Assembly (NCBI GenBank): GCA_902464485.1
Contig: CABQJJ010000100.1
Span: forward strand, 1-5,530
Direction: 5' to 3'
From: an uncultured Collinsella sp.
GTDB taxonomy: Bacteria; Actinomycetota; Coriobacteriia; Coriobacteriales; Coriobacteriaceae
Length of the DNA stretch: 5,530 nt
The notes under the pieces are model-generated. The model saw only the letters and a program-made list of their open reading frames with translations. It had not been told where the DNA came from and did not search any database. Shown here piece by piece: positions 1 to 5,530 of the stretch. Positions within the stretch are counted from its first letter, which is position 1. The number at the start of each line of letters is the position of its first letter. The translations under genes and the position numbers were made by a program.

Positions 1-29
1 TTGGGGTACAACTCAACGTGAACAATGAT

Positions 30-60
30 GGCCCGCCACATGTTTGGCGGGCCTTTGGTT
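30..60 (+). terminator. GC hairpin with T-rich tail in front of htrA
   Basis: Bases 30-38 (GGCCCGCCA) pair perfectly with 45-53 (TGGCGGGCC) around a 6-base loop, and TTTGGTT follows. This has the form of a Rho-independent terminator, probably for a gene ending left of the window. Only 29 bases separate it from the htrA ATG at 83. That is too little room for a promoter plus leader, so htrA transcription must begin upstream of or inside the hairpin. It could therefore also act as a leader hairpin or attenuator for htrA. The structure is certain on paper; its assignment is inference. Confidence 0.65.
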
Positions 61-67
61 ATTTGAC

Positions 68-74
68 GAAAGGA
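68..74 (+). promoter_or_regulatory. Ribosome binding site of htrA
   Basis: GAAAGGA lies 8 bases upstream of the ATG at 83. This fixes the start there rather than at the in-frame TTG at 44, which sits in the loop and stem of the hairpin and has no Shine-Dalgarno sequence before it. Confidence 0.75.
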
Positions 75-82
75 TCGCAGCC

Positions 83-1543
83 ATGAGCGAGAACGATTCC
101 CAGCGTCCCCAGGATGCGGGCAACGCTGGCGAGGCCCAGCAGCAGCCGCGTGTGCAGGTGGAGTCGACGCCTACCGGCAACAACATTCCCTACGTGCAGG
201 CTTACGACACACAGACCGGCAAGCCGCTGGGCGGACAGCAGGTTGTAAACAAGCACACGGTGGTCAAGACCAAGACCAAAAAGCTACCGATCTTCATTAC
301 GGCGCTCGCCGGCTGTGCCTGCGGCGCCCTGCTGGTCATCGCACTCATTATGAGCGGTACGCTCAACATTGGCGGCGGCAAGAATGCCGTGACGGCGGGT
401 GCTTCGGGTTCATCGGCACAAAAGATTACGATCGACTCCGAGGACACCACGTTGGCCGAGGCCGTTTCTGCCAAGGCCCTGCCCTCCGTCGTTTCCATCA
501 CCGCCACTTCGAGCGGCAGCCAGAATGGCTCGCTTTCGCAGTCTGCCGACGAGTCGGACAACTCGGGCAGCGTCGGTTCGGGCGTGGTGCTCGATACCGA
601 GGGCCATATCCTTACCAACAACCATGTGGTCGATGGCTATGACCAGTACGTGGTTACCATGGACGATGGTACCACCTACGAGGCTGAGTTCGTGGGCAAC
701 GATGCTTCGAGCGACCTGGCCGTCATCAAGCTCAAGGACGCCGACGCCTCCAAGCTCACGCCGATCGAGATCGGCGACTCCTCCAAGCTCAACGTGGGCG
801 AGTGGGTCATGGCGATCGGTTCGCCGTTTGGCAACGAGCAGTCTGTCTCCACCGGTATCGTCTCGGCGCTGTATCGCTCCACGGCCATGAGCTCTACCAG
901 CGGTAACACCATCTATGCCAACATGATCCAGACCGATGCCGCCATCAACCCGGGCAACTCCGGCGGCGCGCTCGTCAACGACAACGGCGAGCTTGTGGGT
1001 ATCAACTCGCTCATCGAGAGCTACTCGGGCTCCAGCTCGGGCGTGGGCTTTGCCATTCCGGTTAACTACGCCAAGAACATTGCCGACCAGATCATCGACG
1101 GTAAGACGCCGGTGCATCCGTACATGGGCGCTACGCTTTCGAGCGTTAATGCGCTCAATGCCCGCACCAACAAGCTGAGCACCGATAGCGGCGCGTATGT
1201 GGCGAGCGTCGTTGAGGACGGCCCTGCCGCCAAGGCCGGCATTCAGGAGGGCGACGTCATCACCAAGCTGGGCGACGACGAGATCACGAGCGCCGATGGC
1301 CTGATCATCGCGCTGCGCAGCCACGAGGTGGGCGAGAAGGTCGAGATCACGCTCATGCGCGGCAAGGAAGAGAAGAAGGTCACCGTCGAGCTGGGCTCCG
1401 ACGAGGAGCTGCAGAACCAGCAGCAGAACGACAGCGCAACCGACACTGGCAACGGCGGTATTACCGATGAGCAGCTGCGCCAGTACCTGGAGGAGCTGCT
1501 CGGCCAGCAGGGCCAGGGCCAGGGCTACGGCCAGGGTTTCTAA
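83..1543 (+). CDS. htrA: Membrane-anchored HtrA/DegP-family serine protease (S1C) with one PDZ domain
   Basis: This is a complete 486-residue protein, typical for Gram-positive HtrA. HtrA proteases degrade or refold damaged proteins outside the membrane. Domains in order: a polar, presumably cytoplasmic N-terminus (1-67) ending in a basic KTKTKK run; a single TM anchor (about 68-90, from LPIFITAL); a Gly/Ser-rich linker (91-160); a trypsin-like domain (about 160-340); and a PDZ domain (about 345-438). The catalytic triad is His181 (TNNHVV), Asp211 (SSDLAV) and Ser293 (GNSGG), and the SPFG element is at 247-250. YMGA (347-350) sits where the PDZ carboxylate-binding loop is expected. The tail (439-486) is Gln-rich, contains a predicted helix (TDEQLRQYLEELL) and ends in Gly/Gln repeats and a terminal Phe. 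All catalytic residues are present, so it should be active. The ATG at 83 is chosen for its GAAAGGA site. It is closed by the terminator at 1571-1608 and so is probably monocistronic, or the last gene of a unit starting left of the window. The family is certain; the symbol is generic, because such genes are also called degP or pepD. Confidence 0.95.
   Translation: MSENDSQRPQDAGNAGEAQQQPRVQVESTPTGNNIPYVQAYDTQTGKPLGGQQVVNKHTVVKTKTKKLPIFITALAGCACGALLVIALIMSGTLNIGGGKNAVTAGASGSSAQKITIDSEDTTLAEAVSAKALPSVVSITATSSGSQNGSLSQSADESDNSGSVGSGVVLDTEGHILTNNHVVDGYDQYVVTMDDGTTYEAEFVGNDASSDLAVIKLKDADASKLTPIEIGDSSKLNVGEWVMAIGSPFGNEQSVSTGIVSALYRSTAMSSTSGNTIYANMIQTDAAINPGNSGGALVNDNGELVGINSLIESYSGSSSGVGFAIPVNYAKNIADQIIDGKTPVHPYMGATLSSVNALNARTNKLSTDSGAYVASVVEDGPAAKAGIQEGDVITKLGDDEITSADGLIIALRSHEVGEKVEITLMRGKEEKKVTVELGSDEELQNQQQNDSATDTGNGGITDEQLRQYLEELLGQQGQGQGYGQGF
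1502..1537 (+). repeat. GGCCAG hexamer repeat in the htrA tail
   Basis: Four GGCCAG copies occur at 1502, 1511, 1517 and 1529, with related triplets between them. They encode the Gln-Gly-rich end of HtrA (GQQGQGQGYGQGF). The tract is short and stays in frame. It could change length by slippage without breaking the reading frame, because the unit is six bases. Confidence 0.6.
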
Positions 1544-1570
1544 CGAGCTGTATCGCACATATCGAAGCCA

Positions 1571-1608
1571 GAGGGGCTGTTCCGCCAGCGTGGGACAGCC
1601 CCTCTTTT
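1571..1608 (+). terminator. Rho-independent terminator of htrA
   Basis: GAGGGGCTGT (1571-1580) pairs perfectly with ACAGCCCCTC (1595-1604). Three further pairs, including one G-U, extend inward and leave an 8-base loop. TTTT follows at 1605-1608. It begins 28 bases after the htrA stop and separates htrA from ligA. Confidence 0.9.
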
Positions 1609-1665
1609 CGCGATGATCCCTTGGAGACGGAGGAAAACGGATCATTTAGAAACGGCAAGGGAATG

Positions 1666-1769
1666 GTTTGAACGCGCGATCCACTCCAGTTTGACGGCTG
1701 CCGATTCGGTGCGGTTTGAGACCGCTATTCGGCCCCGTTGCGACCGGTGGTACTCTTGTATCCGTTTGA
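1666..1769 (+). repeat. Four GTTTGA hexamers upstream of ligA
   Basis: Exact GTTTGA occurs at 1666-1671, 1689-1694, 1714-1719 and 1764-1769, with start-to-start spacings of 23, 25 and 50. I found only one other plus-strand copy in the window, inside ligA near 3785. The copies lie in the ligA leader and promoter region. Several contain TTGA cores that resemble -35 elements, but no well-placed -10 could be paired with them. The function is unknown; a protein-binding array or chance are both possible. The wider non-coding stretch 1609-1791 shows no supported gene. Confidence 0.35.
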
Positions 1770-1778
1770 AATCGAGCG

Positions 1779-1784
1779 AAGGAG
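1779..1784 (+). promoter_or_regulatory. Ribosome binding site of ligA
   Basis: AAGGAG lies 7 bases before the ATG at 1792, near-ideal spacing. It excludes the in-frame TTG at 1738, which has no comparable site. A possible but weak -10 (TACTCT, 1751-1756, preceded by GG) lies just upstream, and no good -35 could be matched to it. Confidence 0.8.
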
Positions 1785-1791
1785 TGCCGCT

Positions 1792-4020
1792 ATGGAGCAA
1801 TCGAGCCTGTTTGGTGACGGCGTGGACATCGATACCGAAACGCCCGCGAGCGCGGATGCCGCTGCACCGGCCGACGCCCATGCCCAGGCCGCCGCGCGCG
1901 CGGCTGAGTTGCGCCACGAGCTCGATTACCACGCCTATCGCTACTACATGCTCGACGCGCCCGAGATCACGGACGCCGTCTTTGACAAAATGCTCGTTGA
2001 GCTCCAGCAGATCGAGGCGACCTACCCCGATTTGGTAACACCCGACAGCTATACTCAGCGCGTGGGCGGCTATGTGAGCGAGCAGTTTACGCCGGTCACC
2101 CACATGGCGCGCATGTATTCCATGGACGATGCCATGGATCTGGACGAACTTGACGCGTGGCTCCAGCGCGCCGAGGATGCGCTCGGTGCCGGCAGCGTCA
2201 CCTATACCTGCGAGCTCAAGATCGACGGCCTGGGCGTGGCCCTTAGCTACCAAAACGGCACCTTCGTACGCGCCGCCACGCGCGGCGACGGCACCACGGG
2301 CGAGGATGTATCGCTCAACGTGCGCACCATCAAGGACGTGCCCATGCACCTGTCCGAGCCGGCGCTCGCCCACATGGGCGCCGACCGCGAGCGCGCCATC
2401 GAGGTGCGCGGCGAGGTTTACATGCCCAAGGGCAGCTTCGTGCGCCTAAATGAAGAAGCCGATGCCGAGGGGCGCGACCCCTTCGCCAACCCGCGCAACG
2501 CCGCCGCCGGCAGCCTGCGCCAAAAGGACCCCAAGGTCACGGCGCGCCGCGACCTGGCTACCTTTATCTACGCCATTGCCGATACCGATCCGCTGCACGT
2601 CCACAGCCAGCGCGAGTTCCTGGACTGGCTGCGTAGCGCCGGCTTTAGCGTCAACCCCAACGTTGCCCGTTGCGCCACGCCGGCCGAGGTCCACGAGTTC
2701 TGTGCCCAGGCGCTCGAGCATCGCGGCGACCTGGATTACGACATCGACGGCGTGGTCGTAAAGGTCGACAGCTTCCAACAGCAGCTCGACCTGGGCTTTA
2801 CCGCCCGCGCACCGCGCTGGGCCATTGCCTTTAAGTTCCCGCCCGAGGAAAAGCAGACCGTCCTGCGCGAAATTCGCATCCAGGTGGGTCGCACCGGTGT
2901 GCTCACGCCGGTCGCCGAGTTCGACCCGGTGACGGTCGCCGGCTCCACCATCGCGCGCGCCACGCTACACAACATCGACGAGATCCGTCGCAAAAACGTG
3001 CGCGAGGGCGACACCATCATCGTGCACAAGGCGGGCGACGTAATCCCCGAGGTCGTGGGCCCGGTACTCGACAAGCGCCCGGCCGATTCGGTCGACTGGC
3101 ACATGCCCGAGGTCTGCCCTGTGTGCGGCAGCCCCGTGGTCCACGAGGACGGTGAGGTTGCCTACCGCTGCGTGTCCATCGACTGCCCCGCACAGCTCAA
3201 GGAGCGTCTGCTGCACTGGGTGAGCCGTGGCTGCATGGACGTCGACGGCCTGGGCGACGAGATCGTCGACAAGATGATCGCCGCTGGCCTGATCCACGAT
3301 GTCGCGGACTTCTACCAGCTCACGGTCGACGGCATCGCCGGCCTGGACACGGGCCGCACCTATGCCAGCTCCAACAGCAAAAAGGGCGTCAAGAAGGGCG
3401 ACCCCATCCCGGTGGGTCTCAAGACGGCCGAGAAAATCATCGCCGAGCTCAACAAGTCCAAGAGCCAGCCGCTCGGTCGCGTGCTGTTTGCCCTGGGCAT
3501 CCGCCACGTGGGCAAGAGCGTGGGCGAGGTAATCGCCGAGCGATTCCTGTCGATTGACAAGCTTATCTTGGCGAGCGAAGAGGACATCGCCGAGTGCGAG
3601 GGTATCGGTCCCAAGATTGCGGCGAGCGTCAAGCAGTTCCTGGCCGTGCCCGAGAACCTTGCCGTGCTGGAGCGCCTGCGCCAGGCGGGCCTGTCACTCG
3701 AGGTCGACTTGGGCGCCGCACATGCACAAGCCGCAGCCGATGCCGGCGTGGCGGGCGAGCTCGCCGACGCACAGCCGCTTGCGGGTTTGACCTTCGTGCT
3801 CACCGGCACGCTCGTCAACCGCACACGCGACGAGGCGGGCGCGGCGCTCAAGGTGCTCGGCGCCAAGGTTTCGGGCAGCGTGTCGAAGAAGACGAGCTAT
3901 CTGGTCGCCGGTCCCAAAGCGGGCTCCAAGCTCACCAAAGCCGAGCAGCTGGGCGTACCCGTACTGGACGAGGACGCACTCGAGCAGATCTTGGCTACTG
4001 GTCAGGTGCCCCAGGCTTAG
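1792..4020 (+). CDS. ligA: NAD+-dependent DNA ligase LigA
   Basis: This is a complete 742-residue ligase that seals nicks in replication (Okazaki fragments) and repair, using NAD+ as the adenylate donor. The order is: an extra N-terminal segment of about 29 residues relative to E. coli LigA; domain Ia (about 36-95) with the NAD+-contact region Y51, D61, D65; the nucleotidyltransferase domain (about 96-345) with adenylated Lys143 in CELKIDG, TRGDG (163-167), EVRGEV (204-209), NPRNAAAGS, DGVVVKVD with Lys324, and AIAFKFP with Lys348; the OB fold (about 346-430); a Cys4 zinc finger (C442, C445, C460, C465); helix-hairpin-helix repeats (about 480-620, e.g. LGIRHVGKSVGE and CEGIGPKIAAS); and a BRCT domain (about 660-738, TFVLTGTL...KTSYLVAG). 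All catalytic and metal-binding residues are in place. Oddities: residues 3-7 read QSSLF; 521-540 form a Lys/Ser-rich insertion between HhH elements; and Phe64 lies where E. coli has Tyr35. The start is set by AAGGAG. The gene ends at a bidirectional terminator facing the MATE gene. It is probably constitutive and essential, which is family knowledge rather than something shown here. Confidence 0.98.
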   Translation: MEQSSLFGDGVDIDTETPASADAAAPADAHAQAAARAAELRHELDYHAYRYYMLDAPEITDAVFDKMLVELQQIEATYPDLVTPDSYTQRVGGYVSEQFTPVTHMARMYSMDDAMDLDELDAWLQRAEDALGAGSVTYTCELKIDGLGVALSYQNGTFVRAATRGDGTTGEDVSLNVRTIKDVPMHLSEPALAHMGADRERAIEVRGEVYMPKGSFVRLNEEADAEGRDPFANPRNAAAGSLRQKDPKVTARRDLATFIYAIADTDPLHVHSQREFLDWLRSAGFSVNPNVARCATPAEVHEFCAQALEHRGDLDYDIDGVVVKVDSFQQQLDLGFTARAPRWAIAFKFPPEEKQTVLREIRIQVGRTGVLTPVAEFDPVTVAGSTIARATLHNIDEIRRKNVREGDTIIVHKAGDVIPEVVGPVLDKRPADSVDWHMPEVCPVCGSPVVHEDGEVAYRCVSIDCPAQLKERLLHWVSRGCMDVDGLGDEIVDKMIAAGLIHDVADFYQLTVDGIAGLDTGRTYASSNSKKGVKKGDPIPVGLKTAEKIIAELNKSKSQPLGRVLFALGIRHVGKSVGEVIAERFLSIDKLILASEEDIAECEGIGPKIAASVKQFLAVPENLAVLERLRQAGLSLEVDLGAAHAQAAADAGVAGELADAQPLAGLTFVLTGTLVNRTRDEAGAALKVLGAKVSGSVSKKTSYLVAGPKAGSKLTKAEQLGVPVLDEDALEQILATGQVPQA

Positions 4021-4039
4021 TACATTGATAGCCTAATTG

Positions 4040-4084
4040 AAGAACCGCCCGGGAAGCATGATGCCTTCCGGGCGGTTCTTATTT
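4040..4084. terminator. Bidirectional terminator between ligA and the MATE transcript
   Basis: Bases 4040-4052 (AAGAACCGCCCGG) pair with 4068-4080 (CCGGGCGGTTCTT), 13 perfect pairs. After a bulged G the stem continues with AAG/CTT, or with an alternative GCAT/ATGC tip. A-rich sequence lies on the left and TTCTTATTT on the right, so it can end transcription in both directions. This suits the convergence of ligA (+) with the efflux gene (-). It begins 19 bases after the ligA stop, and its right arm overlaps the stop codon of the remnant at 4079-4165. Confidence 0.9.
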
Positions 4085-4165
4085 GGACGGGGCAACCGGC
4101 ACCGTGATCTGCGTCACGTAGGTTGTGGGGTCGTCGCTGATGATGCCGTCGATGGGGGCGATTTC
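4079..4165 (-). pseudogene. Orphan C-terminal remnant of a probable GyrI/BmrR-like effector-binding protein
   Basis: Read on the minus strand, 4165 down to 4079 gives 28 codons that look like a natural protein end and then TAA. The last part includes DDPTTYVTQITVPV followed by APSK. The frame is open back to 4192 but has no credible start codon or ribosome site. It overlaps the end of the MATE gene in another frame. The pattern of an acidic-Pro turn followed by a Y-V-T-[EQ]-I-x-[IV]-P-V strand is how GyrI-like/AraC-type effector-binding domains (as in BmrR-type MerR regulators) usually end. I therefore read it as the last piece of a deleted regulator gene whose terminator has survived. That family is recognised by eye from a short stretch. 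A chance open frame, or the end of an unrelated protein, is possible. Confidence 0.45.
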
Positions 4166-4176
4166 GCGTCGCCTCG

Positions 4177-5523
4177 CTACGCTGCCAACTTGTCAAAAGC
4201 CCCGCGCCGGTTGAGCGCGGTAAACGCCATCACGCAAATGACCGCCGACAGAATCGACCCGCACGGCGAGGCGATGCCCATGGGGAACAACGTATCGGAA
4301 TAGGCATTCGACAGCAGCCACGCACCGGGCACGCGAATGAGCGCCACGGCCAGCACGTTGTGCGCAAAGCCGATGTAGCTCTTGCCATACGCAGCGAAAA
4401 AGCCGCTAAAGCAAATGTGGATGCCGGCAAAGATTGCGTCGAAAATATAGCTGCGCATATAGCCGGTACCGGCCGCGACCACCGCGGCGTCCTTGGCAAA
4501 AAAGCCGATAAACGCCGGTGCCACCAGCCACATCAGCACCGTGATCAGGCAGCCGTACACTACCGAGATGGTCATGGCGTCTTTGAGCACCTGACGAGCG
4601 CGGTCGCCCTTGCCCGCGCCGGCGTTTTGCGCCGTGAGCGCGCTGACGGTGGCGCCCATGGAGCTCGGCACAATGAACAAAAAGCTGATCATCTTTTCGA
4701 CCAGGCCCACTGCGGCGGCGTCGACGAGCCCTCGGTGGTTGGCGATGACGGTGATAAACATAAACGCCACCTGGATGCAGCCGTCCTGCACGGCCACGGG
4801 CACGCCGATCTTAAGGATGCTGCCGAGCACCTCGGGCTGGGGGCGCAGGTCGCTGCGCTTAACGTGGATGTTCGTGCGACGGCTCTTAAGCCACACGAGC
4901 GCGAGGGCAACGCTAGCCGTCTGCGCGGTTACCGTGCCGAGTGCCGCGCCCACGGGGCCGAGCCCCATGTGACCGATAAACAGAAAGTCGAGCGCGATGT
5001 TAATGATGCATGCCACGCCGATCACGTACATGGGCGAGCGCGAATCGCCCAGGCCGCGAAAGATGGCCGAGAGGATGTTGTATGCGGCGATAAACGGAAT
5101 GCCGACAAAGCAGATACGCAGGTAGGCGGCGGTGCCTTCGACCGCCTCGGGCGGCGTGCCAATGAGCGCCACGATTTGCGGGCACAGTGCGAGCAGGACA
5201 GCGGCCAGCACCACCGAGACACCCATAAAGAGCGTGATGGTGTTGCCGATGGCGGTCTCGGCGCGATCGAAGCGGCGTGAGCCCACGGCGTGGCCGACGA
5301 TGACCGTCGTTCCCATGGCCAGGCCCACGAGCGTCACGGTAATGATATAGAGCGTCTGCGCGCCATTGCCCACGGCGGTGATGCCGGCAGCGCCGCTAAA
5401 CTGCCCCATCATGTACAGGTCGGCCATACCGTAGAGCATCTGCAAAAAGTACGAGAGCATATAGGGTAGGGCAAAGACCGCGATGGTCTTGAGGACATTG
5501 CCGCGTGTGAGGTCGTGTTCCAT
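4177..5523 (-). CDS. MATE-family multidrug/cation antiporter (efflux pump)
   Basis: This is a complete 448-residue integral membrane protein, the usual MATE length. MATE proteins export drugs or metabolites in exchange for Na+ or H+. The N-terminus has the family pattern: DLTRGNVLKTIAVFALP, then FLQMLYGMADLYMMGQF with Asp35 in TM1. About twelve hydrophobic segments can be seen, roughly at 13-33, 50-78, 93-115, 132-155, 163-185, 190-212, 234-260, 275-298, 315-342, 352-378, 385-405 and 413-437. They form two six-helix halves separated by a charged loop (213-232). IFRGLGDSRSPM (154-165) matches the conserved N-lobe signature after TM4, and the second-half equivalent is FFAAYGKSY (375-383). Substrate and coupling ion cannot be read from sequence. 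The ATG at 5523 starts the family-typical N-terminus; its ribosome site and promoter lie outside the window. The protein ends naturally (GAFDKLAA). It is followed by the regulator-like remnant and then the shared terminator, converging on ligA. Confidence 0.93.
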   Translation of the reverse strand: MEHDLTRGNVLKTIAVFALPYMLSYFLQMLYGMADLYMMGQFSGAAGITAVGNGAQTLYIITVTLVGLAMGTTVIVGHAVGSRRFDRAETAIGNTITLFMGVSVVLAAVLLALCPQIVALIGTPPEAVEGTAAYLRICFVGIPFIAAYNILSAIFRGLGDSRSPMYVIGVACIINIALDFLFIGHMGLGPVGAALGTVTAQTASVALALVWLKSRRTNIHVKRSDLRPQPEVLGSILKIGVPVAVQDGCIQVAFMFITVIANHRGLVDAAAVGLVEKMISFLFIVPSSMGATVSALTAQNAGAGKGDRARQVLKDAMTISVVYGCLITVLMWLVAPAFIGFFAKDAAVVAAGTGYMRSYIFDAIFAGIHICFSGFFAAYGKSYIGFAHNVLAVALIRVPGAWLLSNAYSDTLFPMGIASPCGSILSAVICVMAFTALNRRGAFDKLAA

Positions 5524-5530
5524 GGGCGGG

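Noticed and set aside
305..316. LAGC lipobox-like sequence in the HtrA membrane segment (Leu75-Cys78)
   Set aside because: The hydrophobic stretch before the Cys is very short, it continues about 12 residues beyond it, and 67 polar residues precede it. A TM anchor fits better than a lipoprotein signal.
1629..1633. GGAGG Shine-Dalgarno-like sequence between htrA and ligA
   Set aside because: The bases downstream offer no start codon at suitable spacing, and the following ATTTAG includes a stop. No small gene can be supported.
410..1645. 411-codon open frame antisense to htrA
   Set aside because: It mirrors the htrA codons, has low-complexity Val/Asp/Arg/Ala composition and no ribosome site, and runs through the htrA terminator. 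It is a product of third-position GC bias.
1613..1645. ATGATCC / GGATCAT inverted repeat with a 19-base loop
   Set aside because: The stem is only 7 bp with a long loop and no T run, and such matches are common by chance.
1670..1681. GAAC-N4-GATC resembling an actinobacterial LexA box (GAAC-N4-GTTC) before ligA
   Set aside because: The second half-site is GATC instead of GTTC, so the dyad fails. One half-site is not evidence of SOS control.
1738..1761. TTGCGA with TTGTAT/TACTCT as a ligA promoter
   Set aside because: The spacers are 7 or 12 bases, far from the usual 16-18. TACTCT may be a -10 on its own but no -35 fits, so no promoter is annotated.
1613..2038. 141-codon plus-strand frame crossing the ligA leader
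   Set aside because: Its ATG directly follows the htrA terminator T run without a Shine-Dalgarno sequence, and most of it overlaps ligA in another frame with Arg/Pro/Ser-rich shadow composition.
1642..2373. 243-codon minus-strand frame antisense to the start of ligA, ending in the intergenic region
   Set aside because: It is almost entirely a ligA shadow. The last codons in the intergenic stretch show no recognisable family pattern.
4037..4303. 88-codon plus-strand frame after ligA
   Set aside because: It starts inside the terminator hairpin and runs antisense to the MATE end and the remnant, with no ribosome site.
4360..5280. 306-codon open frame antisense to the MATE gene
   Set aside because: It is rich in His/Asp/Ala/Arg with no recognisable domain, which is typical of the complement of hydrophobic GC-rich codons. 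The MATE frame is unmistakable.

Overview
The window looks like chromosomal DNA from a GC-rich Gram-positive, most likely a gut Coriobacteriia (Actinomycetota) such as Collinsella. This is an inference. It rests on strong G/C preference at third codon positions, which also produces many long antisense shadow frames, on a membrane-anchored HtrA with a long cytoplasmic head, and on an NAD+-dependent DNA ligase with an N-terminal extension and a Lys-rich insertion. No database comparison was possible.

Layout: (1) 1-82 is the leader of the first gene. It holds a perfect 9-bp GC hairpin followed by a T-rich run, then a Shine-Dalgarno sequence. (2) 83-1543 (+) is a complete htrA/degP-type serine protease with one TM anchor, a trypsin-like domain, one PDZ domain and a Gln/Gly-rich tail, followed by a strong terminator. 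(3) 1609-1791 is a non-coding stretch with four copies of GTTTGA and a small inverted repeat upstream of ligA. (4) 1792-4020 (+) is a complete ligA. (5) 4040-4084 is a bidirectional terminator between converging transcription units. (6) 4079-4165 (-) is a short orphan coding remnant that looks like the C-terminus of a GyrI/BmrR-type effector-binding domain. (7) 4177-5523 (-) is a complete MATE-family efflux transporter whose start codon lies 7 bases from the window edge.

The three intact genes are unrelated by pathway: envelope protein quality control, DNA replication and repair, and efflux. htrA and ligA are co-oriented but separated by a terminator, so they are probably separate units. The MATE gene converges on ligA. 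I see no phage, IS, CRISPR or tRNA/rRNA gene, and no convincing new multi-gene system. The points most worth following are the regulator-like remnant behind the efflux pump, a QxxLF sliding-clamp-like motif at the extreme N-terminus of the ligase, and the repeated hexamer upstream of ligA.
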